DNA of 64,000 nt from Spodoptera frugiperda (GCF_023101765.2 NC_064231.1:3238501-3302500); one strand, 5' to 3'. Positions 26,701-34,078 are shown, counted from the stretch's first letter. Numbers and translations: made by a program. The notes: generated by a model not told the origin, from the sequence alone.

Positions 26701-29700
26701 AGATTTCTGTGTCACGTCAAGACTTTGACATTTCACATTTTCACAATGCAATGTTCATTTGAAATTGCGAAGTTTTAGATTGTTTTTTTTTTATTTGGAA
26801 CACGTGGTCACATTTTTGCTCTTATTTGGTCAATAATTTTGGTAACAATACAAAGGTTCCAAAACAAAGCAGAACGCAAAAAAAATGAAAATCCTTTCGT
26901 ATTTAGGGAAGTTTTTGATCCATTTTCAAATGTCGTCATCTTTTGTAGGTATATACCAAAATGGTACCTAGTTGTCTTTCCGCGGTGTGCCAAAACATTT
27001 GTAACCAATCACTAAAACATACATTAAAGTACCTCGCCCATAACGTCATATTTCAAAACGCAGCCATTTTATCGCAGCCCATTAGCAAAACTTAACAAAC
27101 ACAAATTATGAAAGCATTTATAACGGCCACAAATCAACATACAAAACATTAATGTCCGTTAAATTTAAATCCTGCACAAACAAATACATTGGAATTTATT
27201 CTCATTTGTATGAAGCTATTAAACGCTAACATTCGCGTGATTTTAGTGTGGTGTAAAAGGGAACTATTAGGTATGGGGTACCTACTATTATTGTGATTAG
27301 AAGTAAACTACATTACTTATACATACATATATGTATTATTATTTGCGTAGCTGTAATAGTTAGGTATGTTGATAAAGCTTCTTTTACTATTGGGTTTATT
27401 GGCAGTAGCGCAAAACTTAACTGAATGATACCTATCCCAAACAACTTTAATTAATCAAAAAAAGGTGTACCTCAGGGTATTTGAATTATACACTAGTCTA
27501 ATCTATATCTCTCACATAATGTACCTACAATACATAAATTCGTAACTTTCTTGAATTTCATTTTCATCTACACCTCCCAGAATTCTAAAGCCATCAATAA
27601 CACCATAACTTCTCAATTCCAGGCAATCCCAACGACAAAATCCTGTACGGCCGTCCGAACAAGAGACGGAGTGCGTCATTCCCTGCTCCTCGGTCCTTAG
27701 ACCGGCGGAACTCGCTGCGGATCTTCGGCTCCTCCAGCAAGTACCTGCAGAGGTGTGCCTCCACCAGAAGCCTTCATCACAAGAACGCCAACACCACCGA
27801 CAGCTCGTCGTCCACCGATTACCCGCCGAGCGTCGAATCTGCGTCACCTAGTAAGTTCTCCTCATCTTTTATGCGATTTTTCACGTCTATGTGTAGATGG
27901 TGTGTCTTTGCAGCTTCTTTAGTGCTCTAATAGGTATCTATAAGTACTAAGTAGTAGGTAATAACTACTAAATAATAGTTTGTCTAGTGTAAATAATATT
28001 TAGTAAAACATTACAAGCTTAGCAATAATAGTTCTTGAGTTCAAATAGTAGTCACACCAGTCACAGTTAGTTTTGTTAAAGACAGAAAAACATACAAATA
28101 TATAGAAATGTAGAGTTTCTGTAAGTTTCTTATTTGGTCCTTAGTTAAGTTCCGAGTTTCTGTAGACACATTTTTAACAAAATAAATTAGATGTTCTACA
28201 GGAATCTAAAATCGGAGATTGCGGTGTTGGCCCTGTGGTTGAACTACTTGATAGTGTGGGTTCGAAACCTGGCAAGTACTCACCTACATATTTTCATGAT
28301 TTCAATTAAAGCATGTTCAAAAGGCTTTGAAATCTACCTACTTATTTATTATTTTAATTTTATACAAGAATTTTAAGTGATTTTTCTGTTTAGTATTTTC
28401 TAGCTGGCATAGTCGTTACTTTTCCTTCGTCTATCATACTCTTAATTTTCCTATATGTCCCTACGACTTAATTTATGATTTTTAAATAATTACTATTTAC
28501 AATCATTTACTTGTGACAACACAGGGCATTTAATCTACAATCTTAACCTATTTTCTCTACTTCCCTAATTTCATCTAGTCCTATAGATACTCCAAAAAAG
28601 GAAAGAACATTCAAAAATCTAAAATATCCCCTTAATAATTTCAGAGAAAGTGTCCCTGCTGTCCCGCTTATTCAGACGAAGCGGCCGCAGCAAGCAGACG
28701 CGCGCGATGAGCACCTTCTCTGCGCAGTTCCCGCCTACGGAGTGGTTCAACTCCAAGGCGGTGCACCTACACTGCGTCGCCACACAGACCAACTCAAAGG
28801 TACGTATTCACCCTTTTTTTTGAGGGGGGAAAATCATCCAGTGACTTTTCTCGCCTTGGGCGAGGCGAGAGGGAGTGTCAGACTCTTACTGACTAAAAAT
28901 CACCCCGTTTTATTCTCCTGCCTTTCGAGCCGGAGCCCCGGTAAACCCACTAGGTAGTCCGCAGCTCCGGACGTATTCACCCTACTAACATAATAAGTAC
29001 ACAGTCGTTAAAGGTAAGCGTCCACAGGCCCGCATCGTACGCATCGTACGTATTCCATATGACGTCATCAGTACGCATCGCATGTAGGCATTGCTGATGA
29101 TGCGGTCCGTACGATGCGGAGCGGTGGACGCAGTTGTATGAGTTTCATACAAGTTCATACAAGACAAATTAAAATCCATTGCGTGTGATGCGTACGATGC
29201 GGGCCTGTGGACGCGTACCTTAATAGCTCTTTTGTGTTCTAAAGGCTAACTTAAATGTGAACTGTCACACGCTGCTGACTGTGCATCACCACTGATGGAG
29301 AAAAACACTCCTAATTCAGTACCTATAGCCTTTCTCCTACCTTATACCACGTTAAGTGAACGAATGCCTCGTGGAACAACGTATTTTGGCTTGATTGTAC
29401 AATTTACAACAAAGTGGACAAAGCATTACAGGCGTTACTCTTAATGTCGTATTACAGCATACAGTCCTACAAGGTTTCGCTATTATCAATACGCATGGCA
29501 CGCAATTAGTCACACAAAGTAAACATGTGACGGTAATAAATAACGCGCGTGCTGAGCCAAGGATAAACTCAGTTAGCATATACGTGTAAAATTAACTAAT
29601 CATGTAATCATTTTCTAATTACTATGTTTTGTTTTCCAGGAGTCATTGCAGAGTCAAACATCTTTCGTCTCATCATACTACGACGGTTCGGAGATCAGTA

Positions 29701-31520
29701 ATCGGTCGTCGACACTGCCAAGGCGGCACAAGCGCCACCTCTCCACGGAGTCGGGACTGGCGGGCTCTCACTACGACCACTCGCCCGTCAGGCACTCCAG
29801 CCCCAGCTCTGGCAGTTTACCACGCTCCACTCTAAGCAGGAGTTCCACCAACAAAACCATCCTCGATCACTTCGGATCACCACAAAGAAATAGCGATCCC
29901 AAACTAAGAGACAGTCCAAGCGGAAGCCTTAGGAGGGTAGATTACTCCAATTCAGACCACATCATGTCAACTAGTGGTCCTTCCAGTTTAGAAAGTACGA
30001 CTACACACCCACAACGCACACCAAGAAAGGACGCCAAAAACGGTCAGTTGGACCAAAACTCTCCAATGAAAAGGGGATACAACACTAGCGGGAGTAGCGG
30101 CCATTCCAGTTTAGAGTCCCACATATCTGACCGCACGTTAAAGCCTTCGCCTAGTCATAGCAACGCACACGGAGCTCCCGGCCTTAGCAGAGCACAGTCA
30201 CTCGTCAAAGTACAGAGCTTACAGAGCTCGCCAAAAAGCCTGCACAAATTCAGAACAAAACCGCCCATGGTCGGTGGTGAAACGGTAAAAAACGGTAACA
30301 CATCACCCAAAAGTTCGCCAAAAAACTGTCCAAGCACACCCAAAAAAACCGCAACCCCGCTGCATAAAACCTTGGGGACTAAGGTAGAAAACCCGTCGAC
30401 GACGATGTTGGCCAGCTCTAATTCTAACAACTCTATCACGCTAAAAGTTACCACAAATACTATCTCTCAGAACGGTGGTGGTACTAACACCAAAGTTTAT
30501 GTACAAAATTCGCCAGTAAGGTCCGTTATTACTTTTGAGAATGGCAAAGTCACCGAGACTTCAAACGGGAGCAATATTTACATCATCAACGACGATAGGC
30601 AGGTCGTGTCCGTGTCACAGAACGGAGTACAAAATAAAACTGCAAAAAACCCAACTGAAACCTCATTCGATGTTTGCGTAGAAAAGAATAAACAGATGTA
30701 TCAACAAGAGGAACCAATTAAAGTCCAAGAAAATAAGTTCAATAAGAATTCAATTAACGACGCGGGTATGAACAATAATCGTAAGCTTTCGTTGCAAATT
30801 GGTGGTGCGACTAACAACAATAGTTTTGTGTACAAAAATCAATTAAATAATACGAATGAAGTTGCATCCAATCCTGCTTCTCCAGCCATTCACAATAATA
30901 TAAATAATTTGGAAACTACCGCGAATAGTATTCCTTCGACGCCAACTAAAAGTTACGATAACATTATAGGATCGTTGGGAAGTTTGAGGTACCAGAAGAA
31001 CTCGTTGTCGTCAGCCAACAGCGGGATACAACCGAATATAAATTCAAATAGCGAGCTGAAAAGCGTCGACTTGCTAAAAAAGGCAGCAGCGTTACAAATG
31101 CTGAACGGACTCCCTAATGTAAATAACAGGGTGAGCTCGGATTCCATTGCGAACATGCTAACGAAAGCTATCGACCAGAAACCGACAGTGCTGGGGTCCG
31201 AGCCGAACTTAGCACTGAAGAACCAAGAGCCGATAAAGGACATAAACACGTCGGTGGAGAAATTGAATTGCTTGGAAAACAAACAGAAGAGGTACAGCCT
31301 GAGCCAAGAGAGCAAGAAGGAAAACCAGGATTTCTACAATTTTCCGAGTTTAAGCGATTTGAGCTTTAATTTCACTAGTTTAGCAGCGCAAAAGATATTG
31401 AAAGGCGTCAGTATCAACAGTGTTGACACGCTTGTCGAGTTGAACATGGCTGCGAACAACTCGGAGAAGCAGAACAATCGTGATGTCGCCGCTGTGTGCA
31501 CAGACTTTGGCCTTGTATAG
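2610..31520 (+). CDS. ko: Storkhead-box winged-helix protein (STOX / knockout), 5'-partial
   Basis: Join of 2610-2770, 6827-7023, 27623-27850, 28645-28799 and 29640-31520. This is 2622 nt, giving 873 residues plus TAG, with phase kept at every GT-AG junction. The N terminus is missing because earlier exons lie upstream of the window. Residues 1-54 are the C-terminal half of the Storkhead winged helix (PSQEVVYDTLAQLMQERKIY, then FFIVTPE). It is followed by an Arg/Ser-rich stretch (ERRRSRSRSSSR) and a Cys/His-containing segment (HQCVQTNLADVICGG). FSAQFPPTEW at about 220-229 is the other motif shared with vertebrate STOX1/STOX2. Residues 248-873 come from one large exon rich in Ser, Asn and Thr and probably disordered, except perhaps the last 60. 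STOX proteins are nuclear DNA-binding regulators. The Drosophila orthologue, knockout, is known for motor axon targeting. Family assignment is secure; the role in this species is inferred. Confidence 0.93.
2771..6826 (+). other. Storkhead intron, 4.06 kb
   Basis: Donor GTAAGT, acceptor TTCCAG at 6826. Apart from one minus-strand poly(A) element at 5178-5313 I see only AT-rich unique sequence. The short open frames at 3209, 4245, 4719, 6130 and 6661 lack domains and splice context; the one from 6661 overlaps the next exon out of frame. Confidence 0.8.
5178..5313 (-). repeat. Poly(A) short retroelement copy (minus)
   Basis: The reverse complement begins CAGAGCTGCGGACTGCC and ends GAAGTTATTTGATGATTTTC. 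It matches the family at 28815-28970 along nearly its whole length, with several substitutions. Confidence 0.75.
6827..7023 (+). CDS. ko: Storkhead exon: RS-rich and Cys segment
   Basis: Begins after TTCCAG. A second AG lies 15 bases downstream, but only the 6827 start gives GA|A (Glu) followed by RRRSRSRSSSRHH. It codes through TILMSDQEALHQLYGEITTL to DVICG and ends G|GTAAGT at 7023/7024. Confidence 0.92.
8850..8915 (+). repeat. Fragment of 'ctagtttc...catgagcagc' foldback family
   Basis: Contains 'aactcgactagtttcaggcc' then 'attcatgagcagcattccgc'. The same pair of motifs occurs at 52505-52590 and, diverged, at 57645-57725. The full two-armed form of this type is at 59674-59853. Confidence 0.55.
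9381..9520. mobile_element. 140 bp inverted-repeat miniature element
   Basis: The arms at 9381-9411 and 9490-9520 are reverse complements over 31 bp with two mismatches. They are readable as TTAGAACTTGAGACGGG at 9387 and CCCGTCTCAAGTTCTAA ending at 9514. The centre has 'ccgaaatatcgg' and 'gatcatggcgcttgcaacag'. No clear target duplication was seen, so the superfamily is unknown. Confidence 0.75.
9974..10041. repeat. 18 bp perfect hairpin plus partial third repeat (TTATCGAT)
   Basis: TTACCAAATCGATAAGTA at 9974-9991 is exactly reverse-complemented at 10000-10017 around an 8-base loop. A further copy of TACTTATCGATTTG follows at 10024. Each arm includes TTATCGAT, close to the insect DRE core TATCGATA, but no DREF function can be claimed. 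Confidence 0.8.
10594..10770 (+). repeat. Dispersed lepidopteran repeat ('gttacaagtgcgttgccggc')
   Basis: Shares 'caatcgctgtagcagatgga', 'gttacaagtgcgttgccggc' and 'ggaatttaagggtt' with reverse-oriented copies at about 52965-53115 and 58345-58420. A weak relative lies near 44030-44150. The nature (LINE or MITE fragment) is not resolved. Confidence 0.65.
11155..11295. repeat. Repeat fragment shared with 1385-1470
   Basis: Contains 'tggtgacaaaatgta', 'aatct' and 'cgttaccacacagcgtaa', matching 'tggtgacaaaatgt', 'aatctttcgttactacacaaagtaag' at 1420-1470 with substitutions. Class unknown. Confidence 0.5.
11429..11600 (+). mobile_element. Non-autonomous Helitron-like relative
   Basis: Pattern: 'attataaatttgaaagttt', a TTTG-rich stretch, 'gaaactactgaatggatttt', and an end at GGCAGAAGCTAG followed by T. 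It has the same plan as 36757-36890 and resembles the element at 17739-17930, which also ends CTAG|T. The Helitron assignment rests on these ends only. Confidence 0.55.
13521..13713 (+). repeat. Lepidopteran SINE-like repeat, near full length
   Basis: Starts with 'gtggtggcccggaggtttaa', runs through 'cttctcattcatgaggatgc' and 'aggcctttggtcagcagtgg', and ends in a (GATGAT)n tail. Partial copies lie at 20438-20608 (plus), 63799-63890 (plus) and 1903-1990 (minus). An A-box-like start is visible, but I did not find a good B box. Confidence 0.65.
14435..14482. repeat. Short imperfect tandem repeat
   Basis: Three successive copies of TAGAAAACTTA(T/C)CTA with small spacers, 14440-14482. The minus-strand reading supplies a GTAAGT just after the open frame described at 14465-14734. 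Confidence 0.7.
14465..14734 (-). CDS. Possible nested exon, unrecognised (low confidence)
   Basis: A minus-strand frame opens MTEVAHRLSTSKSTDDVTNT and continues for 89 codons, ending ...AVINVGKFSR. The frame is more GC-rich than its surroundings. Near its 3' end the minus strand reads GTAG|GTAAGTTTTC, a consensus donor after AVINV, so it could be a first coding exon spliced elsewhere. Upstream on the minus strand is a TGACA-rich tract of the sort seen in insect 5' leaders. No family is recognised, no partner exon was found, and a second overlapping frame (14491-14691) is also open. It may equally be a decayed transposon. Confidence 0.2.
   Translation of the reverse strand: MTEVAHRLSTSKSTDDVTNTLHRTYEVYMRINTDRKSQRTTVGQKARQADHLAWSEDPPFLRELYSLFPKKVFFAKLQGAVINVGKFSR
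14928..14957. repeat. 13 bp hairpin with 4-base loop
   Basis: AAAAAGCAAAACC, loop GTTT, GGTTTTGCTTTTT. It looks like a bacterial terminator in shape, but it lies in a eukaryotic intron, so no terminator role is proposed. Confidence 0.75.
17739..17930 (+). mobile_element. Non-autonomous Helitron-like element (Lep1-type)
   Basis: Starts A|TCTATACTAATATTATAAAG, has (GTTT)n microsatellite sequence at about 17767-17785, then 'aatctccggaactactggtc', and ends CCGCGCGGAAGCAGCTAG|T. A 5' TC, a 3' CTAG after a GC-rich end, and insertion between A and T fit a Helitron. The layout matches what is known of lepidopteran Lep1-type elements. No transposase is encoded. Confidence 0.7.
19312..19367. repeat. 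15 bp perfect hairpin, 26-base loop
   Basis: AAAGTCGGATGTCCT at 19312-19326 pairs perfectly with AGGACATCCGACTTT at 19353-19367. Total length of 56 bases. Could be a miniature foldback transposon; a small-RNA hairpin is possible but unsupported. Confidence 0.8.
19377..19488 (-). repeat. Poly(A) short retroelement copy (minus)
   Basis: Lies 10 bases after the preceding hairpin. It carries the 'ggagtgtcagactc' core and the 'ccggtaaacccgccaggtag' 5' part, in reverse orientation, with an internal deletion of the 'ctgactaaaaaccaccc' segment. Confidence 0.75.
20066..20128. promoter_or_regulatory. Cluster of TCTCGCGA palindromes
   Basis: Three TCTCGCGA cores at 20072, 20094 (as the full palindrome TCTCGCGAGA) and 20121, joined by GAGATCTCG sequence, in an otherwise AT-rich intron. 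TCTCGCGAGA is a known promoter motif in animals. Whether it acts here is inference; it may be part of an unlisted repeat. Confidence 0.4.
20438..20608 (+). repeat. Lepidopteran SINE-like repeat, 5'-truncated
   Basis: Contains 'gtgaaggaaaacatagtgag', 'gaaacctgggcttataat', 'cttctccgtgtgagaagagg' and 'ggtcagcagtggccact', and ends in a GATGATGTTGATG tail. Same family as 13521-13713. Confidence 0.7.
21581..22386 (+). pseudogene. Coding-looking patch in three frames, unrecognised
   Basis: Frames 21581-21913 (110 codons, opening MARVNPFIINERGPNEPRFI, acidic middle ALETVGNEVVFEIDEDLIEI), then a 26-codon frame starting at the overlapping TAATG, then 22003-22386 (127 codons, opening MVSVTLNINNKNPKALTDFD). 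Sequence in this stretch is less AT-biased than its flanks. No domain is recognised, and a minus-strand frame is open over the first part, so chance is possible. A GTATGT follows MAAMKCHRNRASIELDVATV near 22320 and could be a donor, so an alternative first exon is another weak option. Confidence 0.2.
22545..22840 (+). mobile_element. Full-length tRNA-derived SINE
   Basis: An 11 bp exact target duplication TTAATTAATAA flanks it (22534-22544 and 22841-22851). The tRNA-like head has an A-box-like TGGTCAAGTGG at 22554 and a perfect B box GGTTCGATTCC at 22599-22609. The body passes through 'cactccctattacatcgg' and 'tacacctctgcctatccctt' and ends in (GT)n. Intact promoter boxes and duplication suggest a recent insertion. 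Degraded relatives in reverse are at 24914-25136, 55366-55573 and 61195-62150 (interrupted). Confidence 0.88.
24284..24425. repeat. Foldback repeat ('acccttagtatgagttt' family)
   Basis: Starts GTACCCTTAGTATGAGTTTG then ACGTTTAAAGTAATCGAAAC. The far side has 'attacttactttaaacgta', a diverged reverse complement of the near arm. The copy at 42205-42300 shares the same start, in the same orientation, and has the internal 'ctctcgtttcgattacttta' arm. Confidence 0.6.
24914..25136 (-). repeat. tRNA-derived SINE copy (minus)
   Basis: The reverse complement follows 22545-22840 from the tRNA-like head ('gaggcaatcac' ... 'cgggtcgggcaaagtactgc') to the 'cctctgcccacccct' 3' part. The B box is degraded and the GT tail is gone. 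Confidence 0.7.
26285..26430 (-). repeat. SINE-like repeat related to 60241-60377
   Basis: Shares 'acacatgacacccagacccg', 'caacaatttgt', 'cctgctacacgttgc' and 'accaaccgtgcagtc' with 60241-60377 in the same orientation. The reverse reading starts GACTGCACGGTTGG. Confidence 0.65.
27623..27850 (+). CDS. ko: Storkhead exon: basic and Ser-rich linker
   Basis: Acceptor TTCCAG at 27622, donor GTAAGT at 27851. Codes GNPNDKILYGRPNKRRSASF and on to NTTDSSSSTDYPPSVESASP. It carries the GC-rich third positions typical of the gene's real exons. A 111-codon frame on the opposite strand is an antisense shadow. Confidence 0.92.
27851..28644 (+). other. Storkhead intron, 794 bp
   Basis: GTAAGT to TTTCAG. 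AT-rich. The only notable item is a B-box-like GGTTCGAAACC near 28259, probably a SINE remnant. Nothing else seen. Confidence 0.85.
28645..28799 (+). CDS. ko: Storkhead exon: conserved FSAQFPPTEW motif
   Basis: Acceptor TTTCAG at 28644, donor GTACGT at 28800. Codes KKVSLLSRLFRRSGRSKQTR and MSTFSAQFPPTEWFNSKAVH. The FSAQFPP-EW core is the second hallmark shared with vertebrate STOX proteins and confirms the family. It ends in phase 0. A retroelement sits just past the donor. Confidence 0.94.
28815..28970 (-). mobile_element. Poly(A) short retroelement, complete short form
   Basis: Flanked by the exact duplication ACGTATTCACCCT (28802-28814 and 28971-28983; the last T is ambiguous with the tail). 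The minus-strand reading starts CCGGAGCTGCGGACTACC, passes 'gtaagagtctgacactccct', and ends in poly(A). The duplication shows that about 156 bp is a complete inserted unit. It lies two bases into the intron after exon 28645-28799. The donor GT itself is outside the duplication. Confidence 0.85.
29012..29219. mobile_element. TTAA-flanked miniature inverted-repeat element (piggyBac-like)
   Basis: TTAA at 29008-29011 and 29220-29223. The arms GGTAAGCGTCCACAGGCCCG and its reverse complement (CGGGCCTGTGGACGCGTACC) run over about 34 bp with one mismatch and a one-base offset at the tip. The interior repeats GCATCGTACG. TTAA duplication is typical of piggyBac; no transposase is present. Confidence 0.8.
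29640..31520 (+). CDS. ko: Storkhead last exon, long Ser/Asn-rich tail
   Basis: Begins with GAG TCA TTG CAG after TTCCAG. The frame stays open for 626 residues to TAG at 31518-31520. Any start placed at 29646 would be a TTG inside the exon, not a real start. Composition is Ser, Asn, Thr, Pro and Lys rich, with SSP and SPKS repeats, so mostly disordered. The final part, from NFPSLSDLSFNFTSLAAQKI through SINSVDTLVELNMA, looks like ordered helices. Confidence 0.93.
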   Translation, partial: ESLQSQTSFVSSYYDGSEISNRSSTLPRRHKRHLSTESGLAGSHYDHSPVRHSSPSSGSLPRSTLSRSSTNKTILDHFGSPQRNSDPKLRDSPSGSLRRVDYSNSDHIMSTSGPSSLESTTTHPQRTPRKDAKNGQLDQNSPMKRGYNTSGSSGHSSLESHISDRTLKPSPSHSNAHGAPGLSRAQSLVKVQSLQSSPKSLHKFRTKPPMVGGETVKNGNTSPKSSPKNCPSTPKKTATPLHKTLGTKVENPSTTMLASSNSNNSITLKVTTNTISQNGGGTNTKVYVQNSPVRSVITFENGKVTETSNGSNIYIINDDRQVVSVSQNGVQNKTAKNPTETSFDVCVEKNKQMYQQEEPIKVQENKFNKNSINDAGMNNNRKLSLQIGGATNNNSFVYKNQLNNTNEVASNPASPAIHNNINNLETTANSIPSTPTKSYDNIIGSLGSLRYQKNSLSSANSGIQPNINSNSELKSVDLLKKAAALQMLNGLPNVNNRVSSDSIANMLTKAIDQKPTVLGSEPNLALKNQEPIKDINTSVEKLNCLENKQKRYSLSQESKKENQDFYNFPSLSDLSFNFTSLAAQKILKGVSINSVDTLVELNMAANNSEKQNNRDVAAVCTDFGLV

Positions 31521-31873
31521 CAATTATCATATATTTTTTGTTGTAAAATGTACAATAGTAGACATAACACTGTATGATGTAAGGTAGTAGTAAAACGTAT
31601 TCATAACTACATTGTAACACGCTTTAGATACGCAATACCTTCGTACGTTAAGTTCAAAAATGTTACTCGTTTAAGATTTTGTACTCCCTACTTACGGAAT
31701 TTATCTCTTAAACACATTGTATCCCCTATTATTAAAATTTTATTTGTCTTTACTAACTTATTATCATCGAAAGTATCAACGTAGAAATTATTTAACACAG
31801 TATTCATAAAATGTAATCGTAAATGAATAATCGGAACATTCTTAGTTTGTAGCTCACTTTAAATTATCGAGAC

Positions 31874-31879
31874 AATAAA
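31874..31879 (+). terminator. Candidate poly(A) signal of the Storkhead gene
   Basis: First AATAAA after the stop codon, about 354 bases downstream. Later alternatives exist at 32481 and 33070. Confidence 0.4.
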
Positions 31880-33214
31880 ATAGTAACACCTGTGAGAACA
31901 AAATGTGGCCTAAAACTGCCTAATTACGTGGGAAATTAGTGCCTAATTCGATTGTAATAGAATTTTAATTGAAATGTAGCCATATTGTAGTTTCACTATC
32001 TTAGTAAATATGCGGCTCTCACGCTATTAGATAACCTGTATTAATTGATCCCCTCCACAGCACTTCTGTTCGTGCCATCACAGTAATATTTCCAGTGAAA
32101 AAGTCGAGTACAAACTAGAATACCTAACTCCAACAGATTCCATCCAACAATGGGAATTTATAGGAATGATTTGTAAAATGTATGTCATGTATTAAGTGCC
32201 ATAAAACCATAGTATTACATAATGCGGGCGAAATATGGAATGGGAAGCGGTATTTGATTGATCATTCATGTCTAAGAATTTTGCTATATAATTGTGTATG
32301 AAAGCAATGGGTATTTATTCATAGGGAACATAATCTGAAGTCATATCGCAATTAGTTTAATTCAGTAATAACGCCATTTGTAAAAATTTATTAACAATAT
32401 AAGATGATGCTTTAAAATAATGTCGTTTTATTTGCCATTTTGAAAGTGAGATATTTAGGACTCCCTACATTTCCCTCCCTAATAAAACCCTCAACGATAG
32501 TTTCGTGCTTGGAGAGCACTTTTGCGCAAACGCACTTAGCGTAACGATACGCACGCTTGGTACCATTTACACAACTCAACTATTAACATTTAGAACAATG
32601 CTCATTTTCGACACTAATCAAGAATTAATTGCTGTTCGTTGGTCTCGCTAAAACTCGAGAATGGCTGGACCGATTTGGCAAATTATGGTATGTGGACTTC
32701 CTAATGAAATTATAATTCCTATTAATAATGTTTGAGGCGGTACGAAGTTTGCCAGGTCGTCTAGTGGTAGATATAATTTAGAAACAATGATGTACTGCAG
32801 GAACTTGCCCGCCTTTATATAATGGCGGTAAGTAGCGTATCGCAATAAATGCTTGGAGCATGAACGAGATCGATTCTCGGGCGTGCAAGAAGTTGTCAGA
32901 ATGCCAATTTCTGTCAAAATTCAAAATCTATTATGACAGGAAATGTTATTCATATAGTGTCAAGTTAAGATTTGGATATTTATATTATGTCAATAGCAAT
33001 ATGCACACATGCATCCATTTATGCAAGAAAATCCATCACTGTTTGCGTCTCTTTTGAAAATGTATTTCCAATAAAATTGTAACTGGTCCTCATCATCATG
33101 AATATCAAGTATAGCTCTTCTTCATAATTAAATATTACCATGATAAGTATTAACCTGAACGTAGGCATATTTACAACTCTTCCAATAAAACCAATTTGTA
33201 TACAAAATATAAAA

Positions 33215-33220
33215 TTTATT
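33215..33220 (-). terminator. Candidate poly(A) signal of the minus-strand gene
   Basis: TTTATT on the plus strand, i.e. AATAAA on the minus strand, 50 bases past the stop codon at 33270. Confidence 0.55.
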
Positions 33221-33269
33221 AACTACTTCGTAAAATGTAAATTCATATCAATATCACTACTAAGTTCTG

Positions 33270-34078
33270 CTATAAACAAGCTATAGTGCTGTGTTCCATT
33301 ACATCGGTTACTTGCGACGGTTCAGTTTCAGTCTGACTTTTAATTGAGTTCAACCAATCATCTGTCGGATCTATTTTCTTTACGTCCGCATCAGAACTGT
33401 CACTTTTATCATCCTCCGTAACACTCTCCGGACAGTCCGGACATTCAACCTCATTGTTATTGAGACTACTGTGGTTAATCTCAATCTCACATACTTTGAC
33501 GGGCGATGTACTAGTTTCTAAATCTCTAAATTTTTTCGACACTTCCTCAGTTTTAATATTTACATAACATACGCAGTTGTCTGTGGCAGTAATCTGTTTC
33601 AAAGCAGCCTCCTCTATAGCCTCTAAGTCCGCCTCCTTTTCACCAACCTCCTTAGTCACCTCCTCAATCGTTTTATAAGAGTACATATGGTCATCCTCAG
33701 GGTTCACATAATCTTCTAGTGTAAAAGTATTACTATCAAAGTTCAGTTTCTCAAAATCAATAACACCGTAATTACTTACATTCTCTAATAGTGTGGACTC
33801 GTTATTGAAGCATATATGAATATTTTGAACACAATTCCGCTTCAAGTCTTTGTCGTCTTGGCATTGTTTACTTATAGCATCTAGTTGTCGTAAAGTTTTC
33901 AATTCTCGAGCTTTTAAAGTTGCGTATACTCGCGCAAACGACGCTCTAACGTTGCTTTTGAGCTGAAAAGATATCACAAAAATTAAATATATTTCTAAAA
34001 TCAATAGTTACATTGAATATTTAAGATAAAACTTACATTTTCTATATTTTTATCAAAATCATCTGAATCACTCGCCAT
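33270..34078 (-). CDS. Uncharacterised 244-residue acidic protein, two exons
   Basis: Complement of join 33270-33962, 34037-34078. ATG at 34078-34076 opens MASDSDDFDKNIEN. A 74-base intron (GTAAGT to TTTTCAG) follows in phase 0, then LKSNVRASFARVYATLKARE to a stop at 33270. An unspliced start inside the intron (MILEIYLIFVISFQ) is open but less likely, because splicing gives an acidic start in frame and uses consensus sites. Residues 15-50 form a probable helix or coiled coil with a pattern (F..VYATLKARELKTLRQLD) resembling B-box C-terminal coiled coils. The middle is Glu-rich and the C terminus is acidic with DPTDDWLNSI (Trp about 217). No signal peptide, membrane segment or enzyme motif. Function unknown. 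It shares a divergent promoter region with the CdsA gene. Confidence 0.85.

Larger units (their letters stand above)
7024..27622 (+). other. Storkhead intron, 20.6 kb
   Basis: Runs from GTAAGT at 7024 to TTCCAG at 27622. It is mostly AT-rich unique DNA with scattered repeats listed separately: foldbacks at 9381, 9974 and 19312, SINEs at 13521, 20438 and 22545, a Helitron-like element at 17739, and others. Two weakly coding-looking patches, 14465-14734 (minus) and 21581-22386 (plus), are listed separately. Long stretches such as 12000-13500, 15000-17000 and 18000-19300 show nothing recognisable. The length suggests it may carry enhancers, but no site could be assigned. Confidence 0.8.
28800..29639 (+). 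other. Storkhead last intron, 840 bp
   Basis: GTACGT to TTCCAG. Holds a minus-strand poly(A) element (28815-28970) and a TTAA-flanked miniature element (29012-29219). The remainder is unremarkable. Confidence 0.85.
31521..33269. other. Convergent 3' region between Storkhead and the minus-strand gene
   Basis: Presumed 3' UTR of the Storkhead gene plus spacer. Candidate plus-strand AATAAA signals are at 31874-31879, 32481-32486 and 33070-33075; which is used cannot be told. No repeat of the listed families was recognised. Confidence 0.65.

Noticed and set aside
27512..27847. 111-codon minus frame rich in Arg, Trp and Cys
   Set aside because: Antisense of the Storkhead exon 27623-27850. The plus strand has correct splice sites and phase.
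28225..28275. tRNA-like segment with GGTTCGAAACC
   Set aside because: Only a B-box-like string; no cloverleaf could be drawn. Probably a SINE remnant.
29646..29648. A start codon at 29646 for the 624-codon frame
   Set aside because: The codon is TTG, and the frame continues upstream in phase to the TTCCAG acceptor at 29639. It is an internal exon, not a gene start.
30155..31620. Minus-strand frames opposite the last Storkhead exon
   Set aside because: Antisense shadows of a long open plus-strand frame with clear composition bias. No splice or promoter context.
33963..34004. ATG at 34004 giving MILEIYLIFVISFQ as an N-terminal signal-like peptide
   Set aside because: This hydrophobic stretch is intron. 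Consensus GTAAGT and TTTTCAG sites join MASDSDDFDKNIEN to LKSNVRAS in phase 0.
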